A stretch of 39,016 nt of DNA from the NCBI GenBank assembly GCA_018647505.1, contig JABGSX010000019.1:1-39016 (forward strand). The letters are read 5' to 3'. Made by a program: the position numbers and the translations under genes. Of this stretch, positions 7,917-17,556 are shown in pieces (within the stretch, counting starts at the first letter, position 1; every line of letters starts with the position of its first letter). The notes below the pieces were generated by a model. It saw only the letters and a list, made by a program, of their open reading frames with translations, was not told the origin of the DNA and ran no database searches. Source of the stretch: a bacterium (GTDB lineage: Bacteria > Babelota > Babeliae > Babelales > JABGSX01).

Positions 7917-9655
7917 TGATACATATTAAAAATATTTGTCTTTCTTTCGGACACCAAGATATTTTTGACAATATAAGTTGCACTATAAACTCTAGCGACA
8001 AAATTGGTCTTGTTGGAGCAAATGGAACAGGCAAATCTACACTTTTAAAAATAATAGCGAAACAACAAAGTGTTGATTCCGGTTCGGTTGCACATACAAC
8101 AAAAAAAATAGGTTACTTACCACAGGAAGTTGTTCTTACTTCAACAAAAACAATACTGGAGTATGTTGTAGAGTCGATAAAAATAGATGATGAAACACAA
8201 ATAGAAGCCGAAAAAGCTGAAGCTAAAAAAATTCTTATGGGGCTTGGCTTTTCACTAAAACAAATGGAACAATCCATTCCAACATTAAGCATCGGCTGGA
8301 AAATGCGCCTATTGCTTGGGCAACTTCTAATACAAAAAGCTGACTTTTATTTGCTCGATGAACCCACAAACCACCTAGACATAGTAACTAAACAATGGTT
8401 GCTAAAATTTTTACAACGAGCATCATTTGGCTACATACTTGTGTCTCACGATAAATATTTTTTAAACCGTGCATGCCTAAAAATACTTGAACTTGAAAAT
8501 GCAAATTTAATCGTATATCAAGGCAATTATGACTTGCACAAACAACAAAAAGAAGAACGATTAAAAATTGAGTTTGCCGCATACGAACAACAACAAAAAG
8601 AAATATCACGAAAAAAACGAACTATTGAAAGGTTTCGTGCAAAAGCAACCAAGGCAAAAATGGCTCAAAGTATGGAAAAAAGCCTTGCAAAAATAGAACT
8701 TATCAAAGCACCACAATCACAGCAAAAAATAAGTTTTTCATTCCCTCAACCAACAACAGCAAACCGAATAGTTCTTCAAGTAAACGCAGTTGCACACTCA
8801 TTTGAGAACAAAAAAATATTTGAAAGCGTTAATTTTGAAATAGAACGCAGAGAAAAAATTGCATTGGTGGCAGCAAATGGAATTGGAAAAACAACGCTTT
8901 TAAGCCTAGTTTCTGGAAGTTTGAAATTACAACAAGGAAGCATACTTGTTGGCGACAAGGTACAATTGGGAATTTTCGAACAAAACCAAGATGTTGCACT
9001 TGATACAGAAAAAACAGTTTTAGAAACAATTCAAGACGGCACACAAGCAATAACAACTAAAGAAATAAGAAGCCTTCTTGGGTCTTTTATGTTTTCTGGT
9101 GACACAGTAGACAAAAAAGTTGGTGTCCTGAGCGGTGGCGAAAAAAACCGTATAAGCATGCTAAAAATTTTAGTTCACAACAATAATATGCTAATTCTCG
9201 ATGAACCAACTAATCACCTTGATATACAGTCCAAAGAAGTATTATTAGAGGCTCTAAAAAAATACACTGGAACAATTTTATTTGTATCGCACGACCAAGA
9301 TTTTATAAATAGACTCGCTACAAAAATTATTGAATTGTCTCAAAATGGAACAAGAGTATACCAAGGCAATTATGATGATTACCTAAGTCAAAAAGATCCC
9401 CAAGAGGAAGACAAAAAGAGAACGAAGAAAAATACAACAAGCTCGCAAAAAGGACAATTTGAGCAGAGAAAAGAACTAAGAAGGCTTGAAAACAAAATTG
9501 AAAAAACAGAAAAAAAAATAAAAAAACTGTCCGACGAACTTGAAACCCTAACCTACGGAACTTACGAATTTGATAAAACATACAAAATTCTTCTGGAAAA
9601 ACAAAAAACCTGCCAAGAAGATTTGAAAGAATGGGAAACTCTTCACGACGCATAA
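7916..9655 (+). CDS. ABC-F family ATPase (ribosome-associated type)
   Basis: 579 aa, two ABC domains in one chain and no membrane segments. Domain 1: Walker A GANGTGKST (34-42), degenerate signature LSIGW (124-128), Walker B FYLLDEPTNHLD. Linker (about 215-262): basic coiled coil with RTIERFRAKATKAKMAQS, the P-site tRNA interaction motif of ABC-F proteins. Domain 2: Walker A ANGIGKTT (320-327), signature LSGGEKNR, Walker B LILDEPTNHLD. The C-terminus (about 500-575) is a coiled coil resembling that of Uup/YdiF. ABC-F proteins act on stalled or antibiotic-bound ribosomes; which subfamily this is cannot be fixed by eye. Translation is coupled to the preceding gene through TAATG. Confidence 0.92.
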   Translation: MIHIKNICLSFGHQDIFDNISCTINSSDKIGLVGANGTGKSTLLKIIAKQQSVDSGSVAHTTKKIGYLPQEVVLTSTKTILEYVVESIKIDDETQIEAEKAEAKKILMGLGFSLKQMEQSIPTLSIGWKMRLLLGQLLIQKADFYLLDEPTNHLDIVTKQWLLKFLQRASFGYILVSHDKYFLNRACLKILELENANLIVYQGNYDLHKQQKEERLKIEFAAYEQQQKEISRKKRTIERFRAKATKAKMAQSMEKSLAKIELIKAPQSQQKISFSFPQPTTANRIVLQVNAVAHSFENKKIFESVNFEIERREKIALVAANGIGKTTLLSLVSGSLKLQQGSILVGDKVQLGIFEQNQDVALDTEKTVLETIQDGTQAITTKEIRSLLGSFMFSGDTVDKKVGVLSGGEKNRISMLKILVHNNNMLILDEPTNHLDIQSKEVLLEALKKYTGTILFVSHDQDFINRLATKIIELSQNGTRVYQGNYDDYLSQKDPQEEDKKRTKKNTTSSQKGQFEQRKELRRLENKIEKTEKKIKKLSDELETLTYGTYEFDKTYKILLEKQKTCQEDLKEWETLHDA

Positions 9656-9737
9656 TCACATCCGTTCTGTACTGAGCTGAATAAGCGATAACGAATGTAG
9701 TCGAACGTGTACAAACACAATATAAAGGTTACTTGCA

Positions 9738-9790
9738 CCGTTCGAAGAAACCCATTCGATGTGCCCTACGGGCTTACTCAGGGCGAACGG
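9738..9790. repeat. Palindromic repeat, 53-base form, copy A
   Basis: CCGTTCG (9738-9744) pairs with CGAACGG (9784-9790). Inside, GCCC (9763-9766) pairs with GGGC (9770-9773) around TAC. It differs from copy B (36445-36497) at five positions over the same 53-base length. One of those differences exchanges a C-G pair for a T-A pair in the inner stem, which supports selection for a hairpin. The words resemble short interspersed REP-like elements seen in several bacteria. Confidence 0.75.
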
Positions 9791-9838
9791 AGTCAACCCT
9801 TTAAATAAAATCAATCCATTCTTGAAAAAAAATCCAGT

Positions 9839-9896
9839 CCCGTTCGTACTGAGCGAAATAAGCAAAGGCGAATGTAGTCGAATGTATACGAATGGA
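9839..9896. repeat. Palindromic repeat family, variant copy
   Basis: Begins CCCGTTCGTACTGAGCG and contains AATAAGCAAAGGCGAATG and TAGTCGAATG, ending near CGAATGG. It shares ACTGAGCGA.AT.AGCAA and GCGAA with the copy at 11810-11884. A shorter relative occurs at about 9660-9715. It is more decayed than copies A and B. Confidence 0.55.
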
Positions 9897-10067
9897 TAAC
9901 GTATTGCCATTCGTTCTGATGGAGCAAGTTTTTAACGAACACAAAATAATGCCCAAATGCCCTGAGTAAGGCCTAAAGATTGAAGGAATACACCACGTTG
10001 ACTTTTGTTTTTTACGATGTTAACATTCGCCAATCATAAAAATGATCACAATTATAAAAGGACTATG

Positions 10068-11087
10068 ATGCGATTATTTTTTTTACTATTTACCATGTTA
10101 TTTTCATTTTTTTCATATCCTGAAGGTTTCAGTGGCAAGGCCAAAGTTCTAACTAATAATGGATATGTTGCGATAGAATCTATACGTTCTGGAGATTCTA
10201 TTATTTGTTTTGATGCCAAAAGATTATTTGTTGAAGGAGTTGTTTCTTCCGTTTCAAATTGTTTAGAGAAACTAGTTATTATTTTGTCAATTAGAGAAGA
10301 GAAAGTTATTTCGGTAAAAGGACAAAAGTTCTTTTCTTCTAGCTCAATGAATTGGATTGACGCTGAAAACATTGTTGTAGGAGATAATCTTTTAACACTT
10401 GATGGTAATGATGTTCGAGTCGATTCTGTTAAAACAGTTAATGAGCAAAGAAAGTTGCATAAAATTTCAGTTGATACACACAACAACTTTTTTGTTACAT
10501 ACAAAAATCTTTTAGTTCATAATTATGGTTGGCTTATCGATAAGGCTCCTGACGCACTAGTGTTTATTGCTGAAAATTGTGAAACTATCAAAAATACGGT
10601 TGAAGCTGCTACAAGCTTGGTTTTTGAACTTGCAGAAAATTCTCAATATAGAAAAGTATCGAAGCAGAATGGATCTGATCATCGTGATGGCGGGGGTGGC
10701 TATGGCTTTGTCCAGCCACCGGAGAAAAAACCGCCGGAAAAAAAACCGGATGATGATAAAGATTATTCTCGTATACATGAAAAGGTTCGTTATCATGGGA
10801 GCCGAGACAGTGGAAGGAAAAGTCGTGCACCTATTAATGGACAAAGTAGTTTAGATAGGTCCGTTGAAATTCCAACAGATTCCAGAAATTCACATCCGCG
10901 TAGAATATCTACAGGAGAAGAAAGGCGTATGGATATACACCATGAAACAAGAACGGATCACAACACTAAAACTAAATATTATCACTCTCATTCTAGGCCC
11001 TGGAAAGATGTTCCTGAAGAAGGAAAAAAGGCGTTAAAGGCTGCGAAAATGGTAAATAAAAAAGGAAAGCCTATTTTGCCTAAATAG
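10068..11087 (+). CDS. Secreted polymorphic toxin with Hint domain
   Basis: 339 aa. The ATG at 10068 is best placed for AGGA at 10059-10062; an adjacent ATG at 10065 is possible. Residues 1-17 are a signal peptide. Residues 20-153 match a pretoxin Hint (intein/hedgehog-type) domain: FSGKAKVLTNNGYVAIESIR, GDSIICFD, VVGDNLLTLDG, and the closing block HNNFFVTYKNLLVHN. The catalytic Cys1 of Hint domains appears replaced by Gly20, so self-cleavage may be lost. A glycine/proline linker (PPEKKPPEKKP, 217-227) precedes the C-terminal toxin domain (about 250-339) with APINGQSSLDRSVEI, SHPRRIS, HHETRTDH and HSHSRPW, then KKALKAAKMVNKKGKP. This resembles a toxin tip found in Rhs and Hint proteins, possibly Ntox17 (a predicted RNase); that name is tentative. 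The next gene is the likely immunity gene. Base composition differs from the neighbours. Confidence 0.75.
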   Translation: MRLFFLLFTMLFSFFSYPEGFSGKAKVLTNNGYVAIESIRSGDSIICFDAKRLFVEGVVSSVSNCLEKLVIILSIREEKVISVKGQKFFSSSSMNWIDAENIVVGDNLLTLDGNDVRVDSVKTVNEQRKLHKISVDTHNNFFVTYKNLLVHNYGWLIDKAPDALVFIAENCETIKNTVEAATSLVFELAENSQYRKVSKQNGSDHRDGGGGYGFVQPPEKKPPEKKPDDDKDYSRIHEKVRYHGSRDSGRKSRAPINGQSSLDRSVEIPTDSRNSHPRRISTGEERRMDIHHETRTDHNTKTKYYHSHSRPWKDVPEEGKKALKAAKMVNKKGKPILPK

Positions 11088-11097
11088 AGGAATTTTT

Positions 11098-11700
11098 ATG
11101 CAATTTAAAGAATCTATAGTTTTTAAAATAAGCGATGATTTTAAAATAAGTGTTTCACTTATGCATCCACTTGATAGCACGGATATGTTTGATGATACAG
11201 AGTTTTTTTTAGAGCATAATCGAGAAAAACTTTCGATTTATGCTAATGATCTTATTATATTTGGTCTCGAGAGCTTTTGTTCTTATATAGGGATCGCAAT
11301 TGCTAATGAAATACCACTACATGAATCAATAAAGGAAGATATTGGTTATATGTGGAACAAAGATTTGCATGCAACAGCAGAGGGTTATAAAACAAAACTT
11401 GTTATGGAAAAAGGCGAAAAAACAGATTATTGGGTTGGTCAAAAATATCTTTTGTGGAGTTCACCCGGTACAACGACTTGGCTTTATAACAAAGGTGACA
11501 GAATATTTCTTCATGTAACACCGACTTATAAATGGAATTTTGACTCTCCTGAAAAAGGAGAAACTTTTATTTCTTATAAAGATTATATGAAGGCTTATAA
11601 ACCTTATTATATTATAAACATTAAAAAAAATGTTGCGCAGAAGTTGTTAAAAAAAGTAGAAACTTTAATAAAAATTATAAGAGATAACAGTGCCGATTAA
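11098..11700 (+). CDS. Probable immunity protein for the upstream toxin
   Basis: 200 aa, cytosolic by composition (no signal peptide or membrane segment), starting 10 bases after the toxin stop with AGGAA just upstream. Features include SVSLMHPLDSTDMF, an aromatic block WSSPGTTTWLYNKGDRIFLH and VTPTYKWNF, and a Lys-rich C-terminal helix. The order secreted Hint toxin then small cytosolic gene is the standard layout of polymorphic toxin/immunity pairs, and the gene shares the T- and G-leaning composition of the toxin gene. I do not recognise the immunity family, so the role rests on position. Confidence 0.65.
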   Translation: MQFKESIVFKISDDFKISVSLMHPLDSTDMFDDTEFFLEHNREKLSIYANDLIIFGLESFCSYIGIAIANEIPLHESIKEDIGYMWNKDLHATAEGYKTKLVMEKGEKTDYWVGQKYLLWSSPGTTTWLYNKGDRIFLHVTPTYKWNFDSPEKGETFISYKDYMKAYKPYYIINIKKNVAQKLLKKVETLIKIIRDNSAD

Positions 11701-11809
11701 TGTAATCTCTAAAGTTTAAAGCTTGACTCTTTAAAAGCCTATGAGTATCTGATTAAAGATCTCATTCTATGCTTAGCCCGCTGCATAGCCTCTAAAAGTG
11801 TTTATCTAT

Positions 11810-11884
11810 CCATTCGTACTGAGCGAGATGAGCAACAGCGAAAGCCCGATGGCCCTGAGTGAGGCATAGAGCCGAATCGAATGG
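11810..11884. repeat. Palindromic repeat family, copy at the right border of the toxin cassette
   Basis: CCATTCG (11810-11816) pairs with CGAATGG (11878-11884). The third base pair is A-T, where copies A and B have G-C, another compensatory change. The inside has TACTGAGCGAGATGAGCAA and CCCTGAGTGAGGC, shared with copies near 9660-9990. The remaining 11701-11809 and 11885-11922 contain no supported gene. Confidence 0.6.
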
Positions 11885-11922
11885 GATGTATACGAACACA
11901 AAGAAAAACCGTTTCTAGTTAA

Positions 11923-12582
11923 TCATGGAAACATATCTATATTTAATTTTTTCCAGTCTTTATTAAACCTTTTCATTCCTTCTTCAGTCAAAGGATGATG
12001 AAGCATTTTTTCAAATATTGAAGGTGGAACTGTTCCAATATCTGCGCCAGCTAATATCGATTCTTTAACATGGTCTACCGATCGAATTGAAGCAGCAAGA
12101 ATCTCTGTTTTAAACTTGTACAGATCTAATGCACGGCGCAAGTCCTCAACAAGCTCCATTCCACATTCTGCAATATCATCAATACGGCCAATAAACGGCG
12201 AAATGTAAGCAACACCCAACTTGCACATACAAATACCCTGAGCAACGGAAAAAACCAGCGTTGCGTTAATTTTAACCCCCTCTTTGGCCAACTTTTTTAT
12301 CACGTTGTAATATCTAATATCACATGGAATTTTTACTACAACATTTTCTGCAATGCTAGCGATTTTTTTCGCCTGCTTATAAACAGCATCAACATCATGC
12401 TCTGTAACCTGAACACTAACCGGTTTTCCACTCAAGATTGCACAAATTTTCTTTATAATAATGACCGGAGGCTTCCCCTGTTTGCATAATAGGGACGGGT
12501 TTGTCGTTACACCGTCAACAATTCCAGTCGAGACAAATTTTTCTATGACAATAACATCTGCCGTATCCAAAAAGAACTTCAT
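11923..12582 (-). CDS. Transaldolase-family aldolase (TalC / fructose-6-phosphate aldolase type)
   Basis: 219 aa, the usual size of the short TalC/FSA group. I start it at 12582 because AAGGGAG lies 5 bases upstream and MKFFLDTAD is the canonical N-terminus; the open frame extends further but without support. Conserved residues: D6 in FLDTAD, VTTNPSL (25-31), the Schiff-base lysine K84 in VVVKIP, INATLVFS (105-112), SPFIGRIDD (128-136) and a C-terminal GADIGTVPP. It transfers or forms dihydroxyacetone units between sugar phosphates in the non-oxidative pentose phosphate pathway. Transaldolase and F6P-aldolase activity cannot be separated by sight. Divergent from the WD40 gene at 12722. Confidence 0.9.
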   Translation of the reverse strand: MKFFLDTADVIVIEKFVSTGIVDGVTTNPSLLCKQGKPPVIIIKKICAILSGKPVSVQVTEHDVDAVYKQAKKIASIAENVVVKIPCDIRYYNVIKKLAKEGVKINATLVFSVAQGICMCKLGVAYISPFIGRIDDIAECGMELVEDLRRALDLYKFKTEILAASIRSVDHVKESILAGADIGTVPPSIFEKMLHHPLTEEGMKRFNKDWKKLNIDMFP

Positions 12583-12721
12583 GGTAACTCCCTTGCGTTT
12601 TTTAATTTTCGGCACCAGCTTATCATTATGTTTAAGATTTTCAAGTCCAAAAAGCTTGATTTTTATAGTTATTAAGTTTAAGAATATAAAGATATTATTC
12701 TCTTTCAAAAAAGGAATCTTT

Positions 12722-14461
12722 ATGAAACGCTTTTCAACTCTTTCCATCCTTTATCTTATTTGTGTAACACAGGTGACACTAACAGCAGAAGACCCAAATA
12801 TAATTGTTCGTCAACTTTTAACAGCTGAACACTTATTTGAGCTTGGAAATTCTGCCGACCTTGAGAGATACACAAGACAGGACACTCCAGAAATTCGACG
12901 TCTTTTTGCACACACAGTTACTCCATTTTTTTCCGAAAATCTACCAATGTTCACAAGTGGATACAAAGTTGCGTGGTCTCCAAACGGAGAATATGTCTGT
13001 TTTGGTTCAACAGGGGGCAACCGCTCTGTTATTGTTTACAACATAAGAATGAGAGCACATTCTTTATATTTAAATCATCCTGAAAGTGACGACATTTCTC
13101 AGCAACCTAATATTGCATGGAGCAAAGATGGCCAACTTTTAGCCATAGAAGGTATGCACTCTGTTGCTCGTATTTATACACCAGACAATTACAATCCTCT
13201 TTGTATTTTAAAATTTGGCGAATATCACAGCGGAGGAATTCCTATATGGTCTACAACAAATCCAACAACTCTTATAACTATTTTTGGGCAATACATTATA
13301 TTATGGAACAACCTGGATAGGCCTGTGGCTCGAGCCACGTTCCATAAAGGTGTTGAGTCTCATGCATGGTCCCCAGACGGAGTACATCTTGCAACCGGAG
13401 ATGCACAAGAAACTCGAGGCGCAACAGAAGAAACAAAAGCGCCTGAACCAGAAAGATATGAAAAAACATATTTGACCAGAATACGAAGTGCAAAAACACT
13501 AAAAACTGCAACAAATCTTGGCGAGGGAGAACTTGGACACAAAGGAAAAATATACTCAATAAGTTGGCACCCAAACTCAAAAATCCTTGCTACAGGGTCA
13601 GCCGACCGAACAGCAAAAATATGGGACATTAGACATGGTGGACAACTCAAATACACTCTTGAAGGACATGCCGACGCCGTTTATCAAGTTAAATTTGCTC
13701 CAAATGGGTCTCTTGCAACCACATCTTGGGATGGAACAGCAAAAATATGGAATTCTAGAGGAAGATGCTTGCATACTCTTACAGGACATACAAAACCAAT
13801 AAACTCAATTTCATGGAACCACGACGGAAGTCTTTTTGCCTCAGGCTCTGGAGATGAATCTGTAAAAATATGGAACCCTAGAAATGGCCATTTAATAGAA
13901 ACCATTCCAATAAAAGGAGCAGCTTTTGATGTTGAATGGGCCCCTGAAAAAAACTTACTCGCTGTTGCTTCAAGAAGAGGTTTTACAGTAATAGATTATG
14001 ACGTTGAGCCATTACCCCTACCACAACAACTACTTCTCTACAAGCTCAACAAATCTGAAGGTATAATAAGCCAACGAAAAGCTCAGAACCTTTTACCTAT
14101 TTATCATGACCTACCAGAACCAGCAAGGCTATTTGTTGACAGCCTGACTGATGGATTTTTATCGGCAACTATACCACCGGTCGCAGAAGAAGCTGAAGAG
14201 GAAGAAGAAAAAAAAGAAGCCGCCGCAAGACCAGGAAGAGTGAGAGACCTTATTAAACACTGGGCCGGCGGTAGAGTAGGCCAAACAAAGCCTAAAAAGA
14301 AGCCTCCTCTTTGCAGAAAACCTAGAACATGCAATCCACTTGTTGAAATGTTCCAAAAGAGGCTGGCAGACCTTAACGCCGAATACGAAAAGCTTCAACA
14401 AGACTTTGTCGACATAAAAGAAAAAGTAAATATTTCACGAAATGCACACAAAAGATTATAA
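12722..14461 (+). CDS. Secreted WD40-repeat protein with acidic/basic C-terminal extension
   Basis: 579 aa from the ATG at 12722 (AAGGAA upstream); a signal peptide ends near LTAEDP (about residue 22). A beta-propeller spans about 75-440, with clear repeats such as GHKGKIYSISWHPNSKILA, SADRTAKIWD, SWDGTAKIWN and SGDESVKIWN. A module starting LPLPQQLLLYKLN and ending YHDLPEPARLFVDSL (about 443-490) also closes the WD40 paralogues at 27417 and 29379. The tail has an acidic stretch, a basic proline-rich segment (TKPKKKPPLCRKPRTC) and a final coiled coil. It is probably an exported scaffold, perhaps host-directed. It ends 2 bases from the convergent nucleotidyltransferase gene. Confidence 0.85.
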   Translation: MKRFSTLSILYLICVTQVTLTAEDPNIIVRQLLTAEHLFELGNSADLERYTRQDTPEIRRLFAHTVTPFFSENLPMFTSGYKVAWSPNGEYVCFGSTGGNRSVIVYNIRMRAHSLYLNHPESDDISQQPNIAWSKDGQLLAIEGMHSVARIYTPDNYNPLCILKFGEYHSGGIPIWSTTNPTTLITIFGQYIILWNNLDRPVARATFHKGVESHAWSPDGVHLATGDAQETRGATEETKAPEPERYEKTYLTRIRSAKTLKTATNLGEGELGHKGKIYSISWHPNSKILATGSADRTAKIWDIRHGGQLKYTLEGHADAVYQVKFAPNGSLATTSWDGTAKIWNSRGRCLHTLTGHTKPINSISWNHDGSLFASGSGDESVKIWNPRNGHLIETIPIKGAAFDVEWAPEKNLLAVASRRGFTVIDYDVEPLPLPQQLLLYKLNKSEGIISQRKAQNLLPIYHDLPEPARLFVDSLTDGFLSATIPPVAEEAEEEEEKKEAAARPGRVRDLIKHWAGGRVGQTKPKKKPPLCRKPRTCNPLVEMFQKRLADLNAEYEKLQQDFVDIKEKVNISRNAHKRL

Positions 14462-14463
14462 GC

Positions 14464-14946
14464 TTAAGCTCTTTTTATAAATTCCTTTATCGCTGCAGCT
14501 TTTTTGTTGCGACCAAGATGTTTATAACCTTCAATTTCTGCTTGCAATTTTAAAGATGGAATTGTGTAATCACCAACTTTAATAAACTCAATATTGTCAC
14601 CAAGAAAAGCTATTTTATAATAAAAGCCACATTCATAATCTGCACAGATATGAACCTTTACGTCATTTATAATAACTTCAAACGCAAGAGCCTCTCTATT
14701 TTTAAGCTCCCAAACATCAGAACGAGAATAATCTGAAAATATAGCCAAAGCTATCTCTAAGTCACACATTTTAATACAGATATCCAAATCACTTGGAACA
14801 ACTTCCATACCCTTTAGCGCCAAGTTTGTACTGCCAAATAAAAACCAGTCAATATTAGGGCCTTCAAAATTAGAATAAACAATATTTAAAACATTCAAAA
14901 AGTTTTGATCTAACACAACCAACCTTTTTAGCTTAAGCAACAACAA
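14464..14946 (-). CDS. Small nucleotidyltransferase-fold protein
   Basis: 160 aa with the nucleotidyltransferase signature [12 protein letters not shown] (36-47) followed by SDLDICIK (53-60), that is G-S then D-x-D metal ligands, and a later acidic residue in the VKVHICAD strand. This resembles the minimal nucleotidyltransferase / AadB-like family that transfers nucleotides to small molecules or partner proteins. No HEPN partner gene is adjacent. It overlaps the leuS stop by 14 bases and follows it in the same direction, so it is probably co-expressed. Substrate unknown. Confidence 0.7.
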   Translation of the reverse strand: MLLLKLKRLVVLDQNFLNVLNIVYSNFEGPNIDWFLFGSTNLALKGMEVVPSDLDICIKMCDLEIALAIFSDYSRSDVWELKNREALAFEVIINDVKVHICADYECGFYYKIAFLGDNIEFIKVGDYTIPSLKLQAEIEGYKHLGRNKKAAAIKEFIKRA

Positions 14947-17377
14947 AGCTAATTAATCTGTCAGGCACAAAAATTATTTTGCGTATTTCTTTTCCATCAA
15001 GCCATTTTGCAATCGCTTCTTTTGCCGTACCTTCAACATCATTTTGCACAGCGCCCTTTTGTGCCATAATTTGTGCACGAACTTTGCCATTAACCTGAAC
15101 TGCAATAGTTACCTCAAGTTGCTCTGCCAATTTAGAATCATATTGTGGCCACAAACAATCCGCCAATTTTTCATTAAAAATGGTTTCTAATAAATCACTT
15201 GCACAATGTGGGGCTAAAACAGAAAATGAAACAATTATCGACTTCATGCTTTCTTTTGAAAGGCACATTTTTTGATCTTGAATATCATTTAACAATTCCA
15301 TAAAAGCAGAAATTGCTGTGTTTGGTTTAAAATGCTCCAATCTATTTTGATACTCTTTCAAAAACATGTGAATACGCTTAGTTGTTTTTGTTTCTTCCTT
15401 TTGATTATCAGAAATTCTGTTTTTTGGATCAGACAAATAATCGTACAATCTATTTACAAAACGCTTAATACCCTCAAGGCCATTGTCTTGCCATTCACAA
15501 CCAAGCTCAGGTGGCGCCATAAATAGCATGTACAAACGCAAAACATCAGAGCCGTAGAGCTTAACAATGTCATCTGGGTTTACAACATTACCCTTTGATT
15601 TTGACATTTTTTCAACTGTTCCTGATTTTTCACAATATTTGCCAATCATGCCTTGGTTGAAAAGTTTTTTAAACGGCTCATCAAACGGCAAATAACCTTG
15701 ATCATGCAAAAATTTGACATAAAAACGAGCATAAAGAAGATGCAAAATCGCATGTTCAATTCCACCAATATACAAATCAACTGGCAACCAATATTTTATG
15801 TCATTTTCATCAAATGGTTTGTCTGCAAGATCCGGATTTGGATAACGCAAAAAGTACCAACATGAACCCGCCCATTGCGGCATTGTATTTGTCTCACGCT
15901 TTGCAGCTTTGCCACATTTTGGACACTCTGTATTAACCCACTCCTTGATATTTGCTAACGGAGATTCCCCTGTTCCTGTTGGTTGGTATTTTTCAACATC
16001 AGGCAATTTGACCGGCAACTGATCCTCTGGAACAGGAACAACACCACAGGCTTCGCAATGAATCAATGGTATTGGTTCACCCCAATAACGTTGTCTGGAA
16101 AAAATCCAATCTCTTAACTTGTAGCAAACTTCTTTTTTGCCAATGCCTTTTTTAACTATATAATCAATTGTTTTTTCAATCGCTTTATCAACATCAAGAC
16201 CATCAAATTGTTCGCTGTTTATAAGAACACCTTCGCCAATCCAAGCCTCTGTTAGGTTTCCGCCCTCATCTTTTGGAGCTTGCTTAGAATAAATAACTTC
16301 TTTAATTGGCAAGTCATACTTTTTTGCAAATTCAAAGTCTCGTTGATCATGCCCTGGAACCGCCATAACAGTTCCGGTTCCATAATCGGGCAAAACGTAA
16401 CTAGCCAAGTACAAAGGAACTTCTTGACCGCTCACAGGGTTTTTTACATAGGTTCCTGTAAATACTCCAGACTTTTCCTTTTCTGCCATGCGGTCAACCA
16501 AACTCATCGATGAAACTTTTTCTTGATACTTCTTTACCTCTTGAGAACGTTTAGGATTAGTAACCCTACCTGCAAGTTTGTGATCCGGCGCCATAACAGC
16601 AAAAGTTACGCCATAAATTGTGTCTGGACGTGTTGTAAATACAGGCAAATCAAGAGTTTTACCATCTTCAAGCAAAGCCTTTAAAATAATCTCAACACCA
16701 TCACTCTTGCCAATCCAATTTTTTTGCATTGCCTTAACTTTTTCTGGCCAGTCTAGACCATCCAGGCCTTGCAAAAGTTTTTCCGCGTATTCAGTAATTT
16801 TTAAAACCCACTGACGGATCGCTTTTTTTGTTGTTATGGTTTTACAACGGTCACACTTGCCATCAATAGCTTGCTCATTTGAAATTCCGGTCAAACATGA
16901 AGGACACCAATTTATAGGCAAATTATCCTCGTATGCCAAACCAGCTTTAAACATTTTAAGAAAGATCCACTGAGTCCATTTGTAGTAGTCTGGATCGGTA
17001 GTATTTACTTCCTTTGACCAGTCATACAACGCACCAATTTCATGTAGCTGCCGCTTGAATACTCTAATATTTTTTTCTGTAGAAATTTTTGGATGAATAC
17101 CCTTTTTTATCGCATCATTTTCTGCAGGAAGTCCAAATGCATCCCAACCAATTGGATGCAAAATATTGTAACCCTCCAACCATTTTATACGAGTGTAAAC
17201 ATCGGAAAGAACATAACCCTTCCAATGTCCAAGATGCAATCCAGAACCAGATGGATATGGAAACATATCAAGACAATAAAACTTTTTACCACTCCCAGAA
17301 GGCTTGGTTTTTCCGTCAGGTTTTTTTTTCCAACGTTCCTGCCATTTTTTTTCAATCGTCTTAAAATCGTAACTCAT
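14933..17377 (-). CDS. leuS: Leucyl-tRNA synthetase
   Basis: 814 aa from the ATG at 17377 (AAGGAACC upstream; start [13 protein letters not shown] is typical). Class I synthetase charging tRNA-Leu. HIGH motif is HLGH (48-51) in [21 protein letters not shown] lies at 590-594. The CP1 editing domain carries [12 protein letters not shown], and two cysteine clusters (CPSCLTG...CDRC and CEACG...CPKC) look like zinc sites. The [15 protein letters not shown] block and a short anticodon-binding and C-terminal region complete a bacterial-type enzyme. No T-box leader is visible upstream. The nucleotidyltransferase gene overlaps its 3' end. Confidence 0.97.
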   Translation of the reverse strand: MSYDFKTIEKKWQERWKKKPDGKTKPSGSGKKFYCLDMFPYPSGSGLHLGHWKGYVLSDVYTRIKWLEGYNILHPIGWDAFGLPAENDAIKKGIHPKISTEKNIRVFKRQLHEIGALYDWSKEVNTTDPDYYKWTQWIFLKMFKAGLAYEDNLPINWCPSCLTGISNEQAIDGKCDRCKTITTKKAIRQWVLKITEYAEKLLQGLDGLDWPEKVKAMQKNWIGKSDGVEIILKALLEDGKTLDLPVFTTRPDTIYGVTFAVMAPDHKLAGRVTNPKRSQEVKKYQEKVSSMSLVDRMAEKEKSGVFTGTYVKNPVSGQEVPLYLASYVLPDYGTGTVMAVPGHDQRDFEFAKKYDLPIKEVIYSKQAPKDEGGNLTEAWIGEGVLINSEQFDGLDVDKAIEKTIDYIVKKGIGKKEVCYKLRDWIFSRQRYWGEPIPLIHCEACGVVPVPEDQLPVKLPDVEKYQPTGTGESPLANIKEWVNTECPKCGKAAKRETNTMPQWAGSCWYFLRYPNPDLADKPFDENDIKYWLPVDLYIGGIEHAILHLLYARFYVKFLHDQGYLPFDEPFKKLFNQGMIGKYCEKSGTVEKMSKSKGNVVNPDDIVKLYGSDVLRLYMLFMAPPELGCEWQDNGLEGIKRFVNRLYDYLSDPKNRISDNQKEETKTTKRIHMFLKEYQNRLEHFKPNTAISAFMELLNDIQDQKMCLSKESMKSIIVSFSVLAPHCASDLLETIFNEKLADCLWPQYDSKLAEQLEVTIAVQVNGKVRAQIMAQKGAVQNDVEGTAKEAIAKWLDGKEIRKIIFVPDRLISFVVA

Positions 17378-17556
17378 AACAAGGTTCCTTATTTTAAACA
17401 CATTTTTACATACGACTAGTTTCGCACAAAAAATTATTTTTAAAAAATTCAAATAAATTGTTGTTCTTTTTTTCATTTTAGTTTAGTGTTTGCCTTCGTT
17501 GCCCATAACCATAAACAGAAAATGACGGTGGAAATAAAGGATAGTTTACTTTTCGC

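Larger units (their letters stand above)
9656..10067. other. 412-base intergenic region rich in palindromic repeat copies
   Basis: No gene is supported here. It holds three or more units of a dispersed repeat: a degenerate copy at about 9660-9715, the best copy at 9738-9790, another at 9839-9896, and a fragment near 9910-9930. The shared words are CCGTTCG, ACTGAGCGAAATAAGC, GAATGTAGTCGAA and CGAACGG. The region forms the left border of the toxin/immunity cassette. AGGA at 10059-10062 is the ribosome-binding site for the toxin gene. Confidence 0.6.

Noticed and set aside
10567-10854. Overlapping open frames on both strands within the toxin gene
   Set aside because: They lie in the linker and toxin-tip region without start signals, while the main frame has a coherent Hint plus toxin architecture.
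12583-12747. An N-terminal extension of the TalC-type aldolase to 12747
   Set aside because: The extension is not part of the family, overlaps the promoter and start region of the divergent WD40 gene, and a good ribosome-binding site precedes the ATG at 12582.
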